A stretch of DNA of 64,000 bases from Pseudomonas sp. (GCF_002796985.1 NZ_PEKX01000009.1:124001-188000); one strand, 5' to 3'. Counted from the first letter of the stretch, positions 7,890 to 15,385 are shown. The notes: generated from the sequence alone by a model not told the origin. Numbers and translations: made by a program.

Positions 7890-9236
7890 ATGAACCAGCA
7901 AGTGAACGTCACCCCGTCGGTGGCCAGCGAACTGAACCTGAAAGCTCACTGGATGCCCTTCAGCGCCAACCGCAACTTCCATAAAGACCCGCGCATCATC
8001 GTCGCCGCCGAAGGTAGCTACCTGGTCGACGACAAAGGCCGCAAGATCTACGACAGCCTCTCCGGCCTGTGGACCTGCGGCGCCGGTCACTCGCGCAAGG
8101 AAATCGCCGACGCGGTCGCCAAACAGCTGAACACCCTCGACTACTCCCCGGGCTTCCAGTACGGCCACCCGCTGTCCTTCCAGCTGGCCGACAAGATTGC
8201 CCAGATGACCCCCGGCAACCTCAACCACGTGTTCTTCACAGGTTCGGGTTCCGAGTGCGCCGACACCGCCGTGAAGATGGCCCGTGCCTACTGGCGCATC
8301 AAAGGCCAGGCGCAGAAGACCAAGCTGATCGGCCGTGCCCGTGGCTACCACGGCGTGAACATCGCCGGCACCGCCCTGGGCGGCATCGGTGGCAACCGCA
8401 AGATGTTCGGCCAACTGATGGACGTCGACCACCTGCCGCACACCCTGCAGCCGGGCATGGCCTTCACCAAGGGCGCGGCCGAAACCGGCGGCGTCGAGCT
8501 GGCCAACGAACTGCTGAAGCTGATCGAGCTGCATGACGCCTCCAACATCGCCGCCGTCATCGTCGAGCCGATGTCCGGTTCCGCCGGTGTGCTGGTACCG
8601 CCGAAGGGCTACCTGCAGCGCCTGCGCGAAATCTGCGACCAGCACAACATCCTGCTGATCTTCGACGAAGTGATCACCGCCTTCGGCCGTATGGGCAAGG
8701 CCACCGGCGCCGAGTTCTTCGGCGTGACCCCGGACATCATGAACGTCGCCAAACAGGTCACCAACGGCGCCATCCCCATGGGCGCGGTGATCGCCAGCAG
8801 CGAAATCTACGACACCTTCATGGGCCAGAACCTGCCGGAATACGCCGTCGAGTTCGGCCATGGCTACACCTACTCCGCGCACCCGGTCGCCTGCGCCGCC
8901 GGTATCGCCGCGCTGGACCTGCTGGAAAAAGAAAACCTGATCCAGCAGTCGCTGGAGCTGGCGCCGCACTTCGAGAAGGCCCTGCACGGCCTGAAGGGCG
9001 CGAAGAACGTCATCGACATCCGCAACTGCGGCCTGGCCGGCGCGATCCAGATCGGCGCCCGTGACGGCGACGCCATCGTGCGTCCGTTCGAGGCCAGCAT
9101 GAAGCTGTGGAAAGAAGGCTTCTACGTGCGCTTCGGCGGCGACACCCTGCAGTTCGGCCCGACCTTCAACGCCAAGCCCGAGGACCTGGACCGCCTGTTC
9201 AGCGCCGTGGGCGACGCCCTCAACGGGGTCGCGTAA
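7890..9236 (+). CDS. bauA: Beta-alanine (omega-amino acid):pyruvate aminotransferase
   Basis: This 448-residue class III aminotransferase uses pyridoxal phosphate to move the amino group of beta-alanine to pyruvate, giving malonate semialdehyde and alanine. Visible motifs are HVFFTGSGSECADTAVKMAR (PLP phosphate site) near residue 115, LLIFDEVITAFGRMGK near 255 with the ring-binding Asp, and VAKQVTNGAIPMGAV near 286 with the Schiff-base Lys. Length matches the family. The stop codon is followed immediately by the start of bauB, so the genes are translationally adjacent. It begins the bau operon opposite bauR. Confidence 0.93.
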   Translation: MNQQVNVTPSVASELNLKAHWMPFSANRNFHKDPRIIVAAEGSYLVDDKGRKIYDSLSGLWTCGAGHSRKEIADAVAKQLNTLDYSPGFQYGHPLSFQLADKIAQMTPGNLNHVFFTGSGSECADTAVKMARAYWRIKGQAQKTKLIGRARGYHGVNIAGTALGGIGGNRKMFGQLMDVDHLPHTLQPGMAFTKGAAETGGVELANELLKLIELHDASNIAAVIVEPMSGSAGVLVPPKGYLQRLREICDQHNILLIFDEVITAFGRMGKATGAEFFGVTPDIMNVAKQVTNGAIPMGAVIASSEIYDTFMGQNLPEYAVEFGHGYTYSAHPVACAAGIAALDLLEKENLIQQSLELAPHFEKALHGLKGAKNVIDIRNCGLAGAIQIGARDGDAIVRPFEASMKLWKEGFYVRFGGDTLQFGPTFNAKPEDLDRLFSAVGDALNGVA

Positions 9237-9548
9237 GTGAGCGAGCGTCCCAAGGCCGTCCCGACGGTACAGATCGACAACGACAAGGTCCTGGTCACCG
9301 AGTGGCGCTTCGCCCCCGGTGCCGAGACCGGCTGGCACCGCCACGGCATGGAATACGTCGTGGTCCCGGTGACCAACGGCGAACTGCTGCTGGAAACCCC
9401 CGAAGGCGAGCGCCGCGCGCCGCTGGTCCTGGGCCAGAGCTACACCCGTCAGATCGGTACCGAACACAACGTGATCAACCCCTGCGATCACGAAGTGGCC
9501 TTCATCGAGATCGAACTCAAGCAAGACGACCACCCGCACAGCCACTGA
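9237..9548 (+). CDS. bauB: Small cupin protein of the bau operon
   Basis: The 103-residue product starts with GTG directly after the bauA stop codon. It has the cupin signature: WRFAPGAETGWHRHGMEYVVVPVTNGEL supplies motif 1 histidines near residues 35-42, and INPCDHEVAFIEIELK supplies motif 2. The single-domain beta-barrel size matches the PAO1 bauB product, whose exact reaction is not settled. It ends in a short His-rich tail (DDHPHSH). Its lack of a gap with bauA implies coupled translation. Confidence 0.85.
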   Translation: MSERPKAVPTVQIDNDKVLVTEWRFAPGAETGWHRHGMEYVVVPVTNGELLLETPEGERRAPLVLGQSYTRQIGTEHNVINPCDHEVAFIEIELKQDDHPHSH

Positions 9549-9639
9549 GTGCGCGGGCACGCGAGAAGGCATGCCGCGGCAAGTCACCTTAGAGTGGCTC
9601 CCGGCGCGCCTTGCCGCCCACACCTCATACCGAACAATC

Positions 9640-9676
9640 CCCTCTCCCTTCAGGGAGAGGGCTAGGGAGAGGGGCT
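9640..9676. repeat. CCCTCTCC palindrome within the bau operon
   Basis: The sequence CCCCTCTCCCTTC / AGGGAGAGGGCTAGGG lies between bauB and bauC. It belongs to the same family as copies near 2551, 12661, 40487 and 40621. The bauB-bauC gap is 173 bases, unusually long for this operon, and the repeat accounts for much of it. Confidence 0.75.
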
Positions 9677-9721
9677 CTTGAAAGAACCCCGCCCCACACT
9701 TTCAGCGAGAAGAGAAAGCCC

Positions 9722-11218
9722 ATGACCACCGTCAAGCACCTGATCGGCGGCGAGATGATCGCCGACACCGGCCGCACCGCCGACGTCTTCAACCCGGCCA
9801 CCGGCGAAGCCATCCGCAAGGTCCCGCTGGCCAGCCGCGAAACCGTCCAGCAGGCCATCGACGCCGCCAAAGCCGCCTTCCCGGCCTGGCGCAACACCCC
9901 GCCGGCCAAGCGTGCCCAGGTCCTGTTCCGCTTCAAGCAACTGCTCGAAGCCAACGAGCAGCGCATTGTCCAACTGATCAGCGAAGAGCACGGCAAGACC
10001 ATCGAAGACGCCGCCGGTGAGCTCAAGCGCGGTATCGAGAACATCGAATACGCCAGCGCCGCTCCGGAAATCCTCAAGGGCGAGTACAGCCGCAACGTCG
10101 GCCCGAACATCGACGCCTGGAGCGACTTCCAGCCGATCGGCGTGGTCGCCGGCATCACCCCGTTCAACTTCCCGGCCATGGTGCCCCTGTGGATGTACCC
10201 GCTGGCGATTGCCTGCGGCAACACCTTCATCCTCAAGCCGTCCGAGCGTGACCCGAGCTCCACCCTGCTGATCGCCGAACTGTTCGAAGAAGCCGGCCTG
10301 CCCAAGGGCGTGCTGAACGTGGTGCACGGCGACAAGACCGCCGTGGACGCGCTGATCGAAGCGCCGGAAGTCAAAGCCCTGAGCTTCGTTGGCTCGACCC
10401 CGATCGCCGAGTACATCTATTCCGAAGGCACCAAGCGCGGCAAGCGCGTACAGGCCCTGGGCGGCGCCAAGAACCACGCCGTGCTGATGCCCGACTGCGA
10501 CCTGGACAACGCCGTCAGCGCCCTGATGGGTGCGGCCTACGGCTCCTGCGGCGAGCGCTGCATGGCCATCTCCGTGGCCGTTTGCGTGGGCGACCAGATC
10601 GCCGACGCGCTGGTCGAGAAGATCGTTCCGCAGATCAAGGCCCTGAAGATCGGCGCCGGCACCAACTGCGGCCTGGACATGGGCCCGCTGGTCACTGGCG
10701 CTGCCCAGGCCAAGGTCACCGGCTACATCGACACCGGTGTCGAGCAAGGCGCCCAGCTGCTGGTCGACGGCCGCAACTTCAAGGTGGCCGGTCACGAGAA
10801 TGGCTTCTTCATCGGTGGCACCCTGTTCGACAAGGTGACCCCGGACATGACCATCTACCGGGAGGAAATCTTCGGCCCGGTCCTGTGCATCGTCCGCGTG
10901 AACAGCCTCGAAGACGCCATGCAGCTGATCAACGACCACGAATACGGCAACGGCACCTGCCTGTTCACCCGCGACGGTGAAGCGGCTCGCCTGTTCTGCG
11001 ACGAAATCGAAGTCGGCATGGTCGGCATCAACGTGCCGCTGCCGGTACCGGTGGCCTACCACAGCTTCGGCGGCTGGAAGCGTTCGCTGTTCGGCGACCT
11101 GCACGCCTACGGCCCGGACGGCGTGCGCTTCTACACCAAGCGCAAGGCCATCACCCAGCGCTGGCCGCAGCGCAAGTCGCACGAAGCGGCGCAGTTCGCC
11201 TTCCCCAGCAATGGCTGA
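9722..11218 (+). CDS. bauC: Malonate-semialdehyde / methylmalonate-semialdehyde dehydrogenase (CoA-acylating)
   Basis: This 498-residue aldehyde dehydrogenase of the MmsA type completes beta-alanine breakdown by converting malonate semialdehyde to acetyl-CoA and CO2. Motifs: PFNFPAMVPLWMYPLAIACG near residue 145, FVGSTPIAEYIY near 225 and the catalytic cysteine in YGSCGERCMAIS near 285. The ATG at 9722 is preceded by AGAGAAAG and begins MTTVKHLIGGE, the usual MmsA start. A longer frame upstream simply reads through the repeat. A strong terminator follows at 11238. The permease gene bauD found next in P. aeruginosa is absent here. Confidence 0.92.
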   Translation: MTTVKHLIGGEMIADTGRTADVFNPATGEAIRKVPLASRETVQQAIDAAKAAFPAWRNTPPAKRAQVLFRFKQLLEANEQRIVQLISEEHGKTIEDAAGELKRGIENIEYASAAPEILKGEYSRNVGPNIDAWSDFQPIGVVAGITPFNFPAMVPLWMYPLAIACGNTFILKPSERDPSSTLLIAELFEEAGLPKGVLNVVHGDKTAVDALIEAPEVKALSFVGSTPIAEYIYSEGTKRGKRVQALGGAKNHAVLMPDCDLDNAVSALMGAAYGSCGERCMAISVAVCVGDQIADALVEKIVPQIKALKIGAGTNCGLDMGPLVTGAAQAKVTGYIDTGVEQGAQLLVDGRNFKVAGHENGFFIGGTLFDKVTPDMTIYREEIFGPVLCIVRVNSLEDAMQLINDHEYGNGTCLFTRDGEAARLFCDEIEVGMVGINVPLPVPVAYHSFGGWKRSLFGDLHAYGPDGVRFYTKRKAITQRWPQRKSHEAAQFAFPSNG

Positions 11219-11237
11219 TGGTGACTAGGTAAAACGG

Positions 11238-11266
11238 AAAGGCCGGTCAGATGACCGGCCTTTTTT
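11238..11266 (+). terminator. Rho-independent terminator of bauABC
   Basis: AAGGCCGGTCAGATGACCGGCC forms a stem of about nine pairs followed by TTTTTT, 20 bases after the bauC stop. Confidence 0.9.
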
Positions 11267-11314
11267 ATTGCGGACGAAATTGCCAAGTGCTCCGTTCTTA
11301 CCGGGAACGTATTC

Positions 11315-11350
11315 GTAGGATGGCGTGGAGCGCAGCGATACCCATGCTGT
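11315..11350. repeat. GTAGGATGGCGTGGAGCGCAG repeat, single copy
   Basis: The unit GTAGGATGGCGTGG / AGCGCAGCGATACCCATGC is repeated as an inverted pair at 21923-22006. Here only one arm is present, directly downstream of the Bro-N gene. Confidence 0.7.
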
Positions 11351-11356
11351 AGCGGC

Positions 11357-11809
11357 TCAGGAGCGATCAAGCATCCGAGGGATTTCGTCCCAGCGCATCC
11401 AGAGGTCGCCTTGCCAGTTCAGTAGCATCAGGCGGCGGGCATCCCAGGTGAGGAGGACGCGGCGGGGGGGGTCGGATTCGGGGCTGTGCTGGTCGCGCAG
11501 GGTGGGGAGGACGTCCTGGGTGAGCCAGCGGTCGAGGGCTTCGAGTTCGGGGTGGCCGAAGCGCAGCAGGGCCTTGTAGACGGCGGCTTCGCTGAGCATG
11601 ACGGTTTCTTCGTCGCTGCCGGTGCTGTAGGCGAGGCGGACGGTGCGGATTTCGTGGGGGTAGAAGCGGTGCTGGATGCTGTGGGGGAAGCGGTAGGCGA
11701 CCAGGCGGGCGATGTCGCGGGCGGCGAACCAGGGTTGGTTGTCGATCAGGGCGCCGCGCAAGGGGCGGTTGTGGCGGGTGAAGAAGGTTGGGGTGTAGGT
11801 GTCGTGCAT
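11357..11809 (-). CDS. Bro-N (phage antirepressor-type) domain protein
   Basis: The 150-residue protein carries a BRO/antirepressor N-terminal fold: RGALIDNQPWFAARDIARLV near residues 19-38, then HEIRTVRLAYSTGSDEETVMLSEAAVYKALLRFGHPE and WLTQDVLPTLR. This domain is known from phage antirepressors and baculovirus Bro proteins, where it binds DNA or other regulators. There is no KilA-C or ANT domain, so this is a stand-alone short form common on Pseudomonas chromosomes. The start at 11809 has an ACAGGAG ribosome site. That site is complementary to the C4-like RNA just upstream, so translation is probably held off by antisense pairing. No other phage genes are nearby, so it looks like a domesticated module. 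Confidence 0.8.
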   Translation of the reverse strand: MHDTYTPTFFTRHNRPLRGALIDNQPWFAARDIARLVAYRFPHSIQHRFYPHEIRTVRLAYSTGSDEETVMLSEAAVYKALLRFGHPELEALDRWLTQDVLPTLRDQHSPESDPPRRVLLTWDARRLMLLNWQGDLWMRWDEIPRMLDRS

Positions 11810-11864
11810 AAGTGGAACTCCTGTTTATTGAAGGAGCCGCCACCTGAGTCGCCAAACAAAGGGA

Positions 11865-11938
11865 GGCGGATCACGCGGGGTTGGCGAACCGGCAACAGGA
11901 AATCCGGCAGACCCGGAGGTCTCCCCGCGCGATCCGCC
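11865..11938 (-). ncRNA. C4-type antisense RNA controlling the Bro-N gene
   Basis: On the minus strand, 11938-11923 and 11880-11865 form a 16-bp stem whose only non-Watson-Crick pair is G-U. On the other strand it would be an A-C mismatch, which fixes the orientation. Inside are a hairpin AGACC-TCCG-GGTCT (11922-11909) and a CCGG-closed loop exposing TCCTGTT (11900-11894). TCCTGTT is fully complementary to AACAGGA (11825-11819) in the Bro-N ribosome site. TCGCCAA (11887-11881) is fully complementary to TTGGCGA (11855-11849) between the RNA and the gene. Two antisense words matched to two downstream target words is the design of phage P1/P7 C4 RNA, which represses ant. Confidence 0.82.
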
Positions 11939-11946
11939 ATAAGCGT

Positions 11947-11962
11947 TGCAGAAATTTCTGCA
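11947..11962. promoter_or_regulatory. Perfect 16-bp palindrome upstream of the C4-like RNA
   Basis: TGCAGAAATTTCTGCA is a perfect palindrome only nine bases upstream of the C4 stem (in the direction of its transcription). Its position at a likely promoter suggests a repressor operator for the C4-Bro-N transcript. The cognate repressor is not identifiable. Confidence 0.45.
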
Positions 11963-12123
11963 GGGTGCGCGGGGGCCTACAAAAACATTCGCTGTTTTCG
12001 TAAGCACCTGTGGGCGCTATCGCGCCTGTTATATCCGGGTCGCCAAACCCAGGTCACGGATGTGACTGGGCGAGGATAGGAATGGTAGGAGTGGCCAACA
12101 AGCCAGCCTCTTCCGGCGTGCGT

Positions 12124-12248
12124 GTAGGAGCGAGCTTGTGACCCACAGGGATGTAGGAAATGCCGAAATCCGTAGGGAACGGATTCGGCCTCGCGAACCG
12201 CCCAGCGCCAGAGTTTCCGGTTACGTAGGAGCGGACTCCGTCCGCGAT
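12124..12248. repeat. REP interrupted by a 51-bp palindromic insert, then a second-family REP
   Basis: A REP reads GTAGGAGCGAGCTTG at 12124-12138 and resumes with CTCGCGAAC at 12190-12198. The 51 bases between contain GCCGAA(A)TCCGT paired with ACGGATTCGGC around the loop AGGGA. An upstream hairpin GGCGC-TATC-GCGCC lies at 12013-12026. A single copy of the second REP family (GTAGGAGCGGACTCCG) follows at 12225-12248. Confidence 0.75.
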
Positions 12249-12397
12249 GTGCCTGCCTCGCGCCGAGTTTTCCGCGTCGCTTCGGCGTACGCATGGACCT
12301 CTAGTTTCGCCCCCTCGGGCGACCCACTTTGGAAAGACCCAAAGTGGGCAAAGGTCTTGCCCCTGCCATCCGGTTTTTCGCTTGGGGCGAAAAATTC

Positions 12398-12506
12398 CCT
12401 CGTTGAATCGAAGTTTCAGAGGCACGCCACGACGGGCCATCCCTGGCCCATCGTGGCTCTCGCGACATCCATGTCGCTCAACCCCTGAAACTCCAATTCA
12501 ACGAGG
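12398..12506. repeat. 109-bp element with 22-bp terminal inverted repeats
   Basis: Arms at 12398-12419 (starting CCTCGTTGAATCG) and 12485-12506 (ending AATTCAACGAGG) match over 22 bases with two mismatches. Between them is a second dyad around CCACGACGGGCC / GGCCCATCGTGG. Just upstream, 12313-12350 has CCCACTTTGG...CCAAAGTGGG. The whole 12.30-12.53 kb segment resembles a short non-coding repeat I recall from other Pseudomonas genomes. No coding capacity or target duplication is evident. Confidence 0.65.
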
Positions 12507-12576
12507 CCTCCTGAACGGGGCAGTTCGGAGTGCCCGGAGATTTCTCTGGAAGACATTCGAGCCAGAGCCGTGAGCC

Positions 12577-12786
12577 GTAGAGCGGATAACGCCGGGGGCG
12601 TTATGCGCCCTACGGTTACTGCTTTTGCCGACTGACACGGTGGGTTCGTATTGCACAGAACTGTCCCCTCTCCCTCTGGGAGAGGGTTAGGGTGAGGGCT
12701 TTCGCTTAGGAATGATGGGGGAGCGGATACCGCGAAACACCGGCAGGGCCGGCGTTTCGCGGGTTCGCGAGCAAGCTCGCTCCTAC
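12577..12786. repeat. Three further repeat types
   Basis: A GTAGAGCGGATAACGCC / GGCGTTATGCGCCCTAC palindrome lies at 12577-12613. A CCCCTCTCCCTCTGGGAGAGG repeat lies at about 12661-12698, a hairpin CCGCGAAACACCGGC / GCCGGCGTTTCGCGG at about 12730-12762, and a single REP at 12763-12786. The gap from 11963 to 12804 therefore contains repeats only. Confidence 0.75.
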
Positions 12787-12804
12787 ATGGGAAAGGCGCG
12801 GCGA

Positions 12805-13230
12805 TCAGCCCAGGTGCTTCTTCAGGTAGATACGCTGATGCCCCGGCGGGCAGTCTTCGAGGACGCCCATGCGTTCGAAGCCCTGTTTCTCGTAGAAGCC
12901 GGGGGCCTGGAAGCTGTAGGTGTAGAGGAACAGGCCAACGCAACCACGGCGGCGGGCTTCGTCTTCGGCGAGGGCGATGAGCTGGCTGCCCAGGCCGCTG
13001 CCGCGCTGGTCGTCCTGCAGCCAGAGGTAGTCGATGTAGAGCCAGCCCATGCCGGATTGGCCGAACATGCCGCCGACCACTTCGCTGTCTTTGTTGCGGG
13101 CGTAGAGTTCGAAGTCGTCGTAGGTGTTGCTGCGGCCCATCTGCCCGAGGTTGTAGGCGAGCAGGCCCTTGACCACGACGTCGCGCGCCTGCGGGTCGAT
13201 GCCGAGGGTGAAATCGAATTGGCTTTGCAT
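12805..13230 (-). CDS. GNAT-family N-acetyltransferase
   Basis: This 141-residue protein is a GNAT acyltransferase. VVGGMFGQSGMGWLYIDYLWLQ forms beta strands 3-4, and DQRGSGLGSQLIALAEDEAR near residues 80-98 is the acetyl-CoA pyrophosphate loop (consensus Q/RxxGxG/A). SFQAPGFYEKQGFERMG near 113-128 is the C-terminal motif B. The ATG at 13230 begins MQSQFDFTLGIDPQ; longer in-frame extensions lack homology. The acceptor is not predictable; similar proteins often act on small amines or antibiotics. It is a single-gene unit on this strand. Confidence 0.82.
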   Translation of the reverse strand: MQSQFDFTLGIDPQARDVVVKGLLAYNLGQMGRSNTYDDFELYARNKDSEVVGGMFGQSGMGWLYIDYLWLQDDQRGSGLGSQLIALAEDEARRRGCVGLFLYTYSFQAPGFYEKQGFERMGVLEDCPPGHQRIYLKKHLG

Positions 13231-13389
13231 GGTGCCCTCCGGATTGGCGAAGGCGACCAGTCTAGGGAGATGCCGCCGCGATGGGTAGGCGCCATTGGTA
13301 GCGGCGGGTACGGTGGCGTGAAAGCGGAAGGGCATCGCGGAGGGAGTCCCCCTGCGCAGGGGCGCCCTAGGTACGGGAAGGCGTATCGC

Positions 13390-13704
13390 TCAGAGCAGTT
13401 CCTTGCGCGTGGTGTTGATCAGTTGCAGTTGGGTGTCGCGGAAGAACAGGTAGCGGTACGCGCCGTTATTCGGGCCATACATCCAGGTTTCGAGCTGCGG
13501 TCGGCCAGGGATGAACTTGCCGTCCGGCCCACGACGCGGCTGGGTGGGCGGCGTGACGACGCGCTTGTCCGGCTGCCCGCACTTGGCAAGCACCTCGTCC
13601 ATCGGGTCGCCTTCGTTGATCAGGCTGGTGCCGCAGCGCAGGGTGCCGGCGTGGGCGGTGCCGGCAGCCAGGGTCAGGAACAGTGCTATCAGCCAGGGTC
13701 GCAT
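13390..13704 (-). CDS. DUF2845 periplasmic protein
   Basis: The 104-residue product has a signal peptide (MRPWLIALFLTLAAGTAHA, cleaved after residue 19) and then GTLRCGTSLINEGDPMDEVLAKCGQP. This two-cysteine pattern, followed by ETWMYGPNNGAYRYLFFRDTQLQLI, is typical of DUF2845, small secreted proteins with a SmpA/BamE-like fold. The two cysteines could form a disulfide. Function is unknown. It stands alone between the GNAT and NYN genes. Confidence 0.8.
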   Translation of the reverse strand: MRPWLIALFLTLAAGTAHAGTLRCGTSLINEGDPMDEVLAKCGQPDKRVVTPPTQPRRGPDGKFIPGRPQLETWMYGPNNGAYRYLFFRDTQLQLINTTRKELL

Positions 13705-13777
13705 GGGTCGGCTCCGTTGCAGGTTCGTGACCCACCCTAACGACCGGCAAGCGGTGCTGCATTGAGCTGATGCAGGT

Positions 13778-14584
13778 TCAGCGCACCGGGCCGACGTTGC
13801 GCACGTACAAGTCCTTGCCGCCCGTGTTGCCGATGCCCCGTGCCTGCAGCTCGAAGCGCTTGGGGTGGCCCTTGATCAGGTCGCTGAGTTTCTTGAAGCC
13901 ATACAGGCGCGGGTCGAACGCCGGCTGCAGCTTGCTGATGTTCTGCCCCAGGGCACCCAGTTGTACCCAGTCATCGTCGTCGCCGTCGATGTCGTCGAGC
14001 ACCTTGGCGATGAAGTCCAGCGGGACCTTCTGCGATTTGGCTTTGCTGGCCGGTTTGGGCGCTTCGACGGTGCTGGGGGCGACGGCCTTGCCGGTGGTCG
14101 GCGCGGGCTCGGCGACGGGCTCGGCAGTGGCGCGCAGGATCTCGGTGTAGATGAACTTGTCGCAGGCGGAGACGAAGGGCTTGGGCGTCTTCTCCTCGCC
14201 GAAGCCGTAGACAGTCAGCCCTTCCTCGCGCAGGCGCGCGGCCAGCCGGGTGAAGTCGCTGTCGCTGGAAACCAGGCAGAAGCCGTCGAAGCGACGGGTG
14301 TAGAGCAGGTCCATGGCGTCGATGATCAGCGCGCTGTCGGTGGCGTTCTTGCCACTGGTGTAGGCGAACTGCTGGATGGGCTGGATGGAGTGATCCAGCA
14401 GCACCTGTTTCCACTTGCCCAGGTTGGGCTTGGTCCAGTCGCCGTAGATGCGTTTGACGCTGGCGACGCCGTATTTGGCTATCTCCTCGAACAGCCCTTC
14501 GACGATGGCGGCGGGGGCGTTGTCGGCGTCGATCAGCACGGCGAGGTGCGTTTGCTGGCGAGGGGTGGGGGACTTGTTGGCCAT
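13778..14584 (-). CDS. NYN-domain (PIN-like) RNase with C-terminal OST-HTH/LOTUS domain
   Basis: The 268-residue protein starts (ATG 14584) with an NYN/PIN-like nuclease domain: HLAVLIDADNAPAAIVEGLF near residues 13-32 and DSALIIDAMDLLYTRRFDGFCLVSSDSDFTRLA near 90-122. The acidic residues IDADN, IDAMD and SSDSDF form the metal site. After a Pro/Ala-rich linker, a LOTUS domain runs from about 185 to the end (VPLDFIAKVLDDIDGDDDDW, LYGFKKLSDLIKGHPKRFEL), a fold implicated in RNA binding. Proteins with this pair are common in bacteria. The likely role is RNA cleavage or turnover; targets are unknown. Confidence 0.85.
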   Translation of the reverse strand: MANKSPTPRQQTHLAVLIDADNAPAAIVEGLFEEIAKYGVASVKRIYGDWTKPNLGKWKQVLLDHSIQPIQQFAYTSGKNATDSALIIDAMDLLYTRRFDGFCLVSSDSDFTRLAARLREEGLTVYGFGEEKTPKPFVSACDKFIYTEILRATAEPVAEPAPTTGKAVAPSTVEAPKPASKAKSQKVPLDFIAKVLDDIDGDDDDWVQLGALGQNISKLQPAFDPRLYGFKKLSDLIKGHPKRFELQARGIGNTGGKDLYVRNVGPVR

Positions 14585-14784
14585 GCTGCATCCTTTGCTG
14601 TGGTTCTGACGACCATAGTGCGCGAGGCCGGACACGACAACCCGATCTGCGGAGGATGCCTCGATAGAGGCATTGCGCCATTACCTGCAGCGGCCTATCC
14701 TCCGCCCCCGTTCAGGGAGGAACGCGGCGCCATCATTCGATTGCGAACTGCCTGGGCGCCCAATCTGCCATCGAAGGAATGACC

Positions 14785-15342
14785 ATGCTTCGCTTTCTCT
14801 GCGTTTCCCTTTTCGCGATCCTGCTGACCGGCTGCGCCTCTTCGGCGAAGGTCGAGAACATGCAGGTCAATGACCAGCAGGCGCACACGCAGGGCTACGA
14901 CGCCGCGCTGCGCGACAACCTCCAGGTCGACGACGTCGAGGGCGGCAAGAAGACCAACCCGATGTGGACCTCGCAGATTGACGGCGCCGATTTCCGCGCT
15001 GCACTGGAGCAATCCCTGGGCAAGGCCGGCCTGCTCGGCCAGGGCGACAAGGCTGCCTATTCGCTGCGCACCAAGCTGGTCAGCCTCGATCAGCCCGTGT
15101 TCGGCTTCAACTTCACCGTGACTTCGACCGTTGAGTACAGCCTGGTGGAAAACGCCGGTGGTCGCGTGGTCTGGCAGGAAACCGTGAAGGAGCCCTTTAC
15201 CGCTGGCGTGGGTGACGCGTTCTACGGCGTGACCCGTCTGCGCCTGGCCAACGAAGGCTCGGCTCGCGCCAATATCAACACCCTGCTGCAGCGCCTGGGT
15301 GGCCTGAAGCTGGGCGCAGGTCAGGTGTCGTTGCAGAACTGA
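14785..15342 (+). CDS. Putative outer-membrane lipoprotein
   Basis: This 185-residue product has a short signal peptide ending in the lipobox LLTGC (cysteine at residue 17). The second ATG (14785) is preferred because the GAAGGA ribosome site then has a seven-base spacing; the ATG at 14779 is too close to it. The mature part (TSQIDGADFRAALEQSLGKAGLL, AYSLRTKLVSLDQPVFGFNFTVTSTVEYSL, ARANINTLLQRL) resembles small lipoproteins of UDP-N-acetylglucosamine/exopolysaccharide loci. This is weak similarity and function is unknown. A terminator follows directly. Confidence 0.75.
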   Translation: MLRFLCVSLFAILLTGCASSAKVENMQVNDQQAHTQGYDAALRDNLQVDDVEGGKKTNPMWTSQIDGADFRAALEQSLGKAGLLGQGDKAAYSLRTKLVSLDQPVFGFNFTVTSTVEYSLVENAGGRVVWQETVKEPFTAGVGDAFYGVTRLRLANEGSARANINTLLQRLGGLKLGAGQVSLQN

Positions 15343-15357
15343 TCGCCTGACGCGAAG

Positions 15358-15385
15358 AAAAGCCCGGCCATTGCCGGGCTTTTTC
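15358..15385. terminator. Shared bidirectional terminator
   Basis: AAAAGCCCGGCCATTGCCGGGCTTTTT has a seven-pair stem flanked by A and T runs. It sits between the converging lipoprotein gene and siaD and can serve both. Confidence 0.85.

Noticed and set aside
11866..11940. Rho-independent terminator upstream of the Bro-N gene instead of an RNA gene
   Set aside because: The long internal loop with its own hairpins, the absence of a T run, and two exact complementarities to the downstream leader fit a C4 RNA better.
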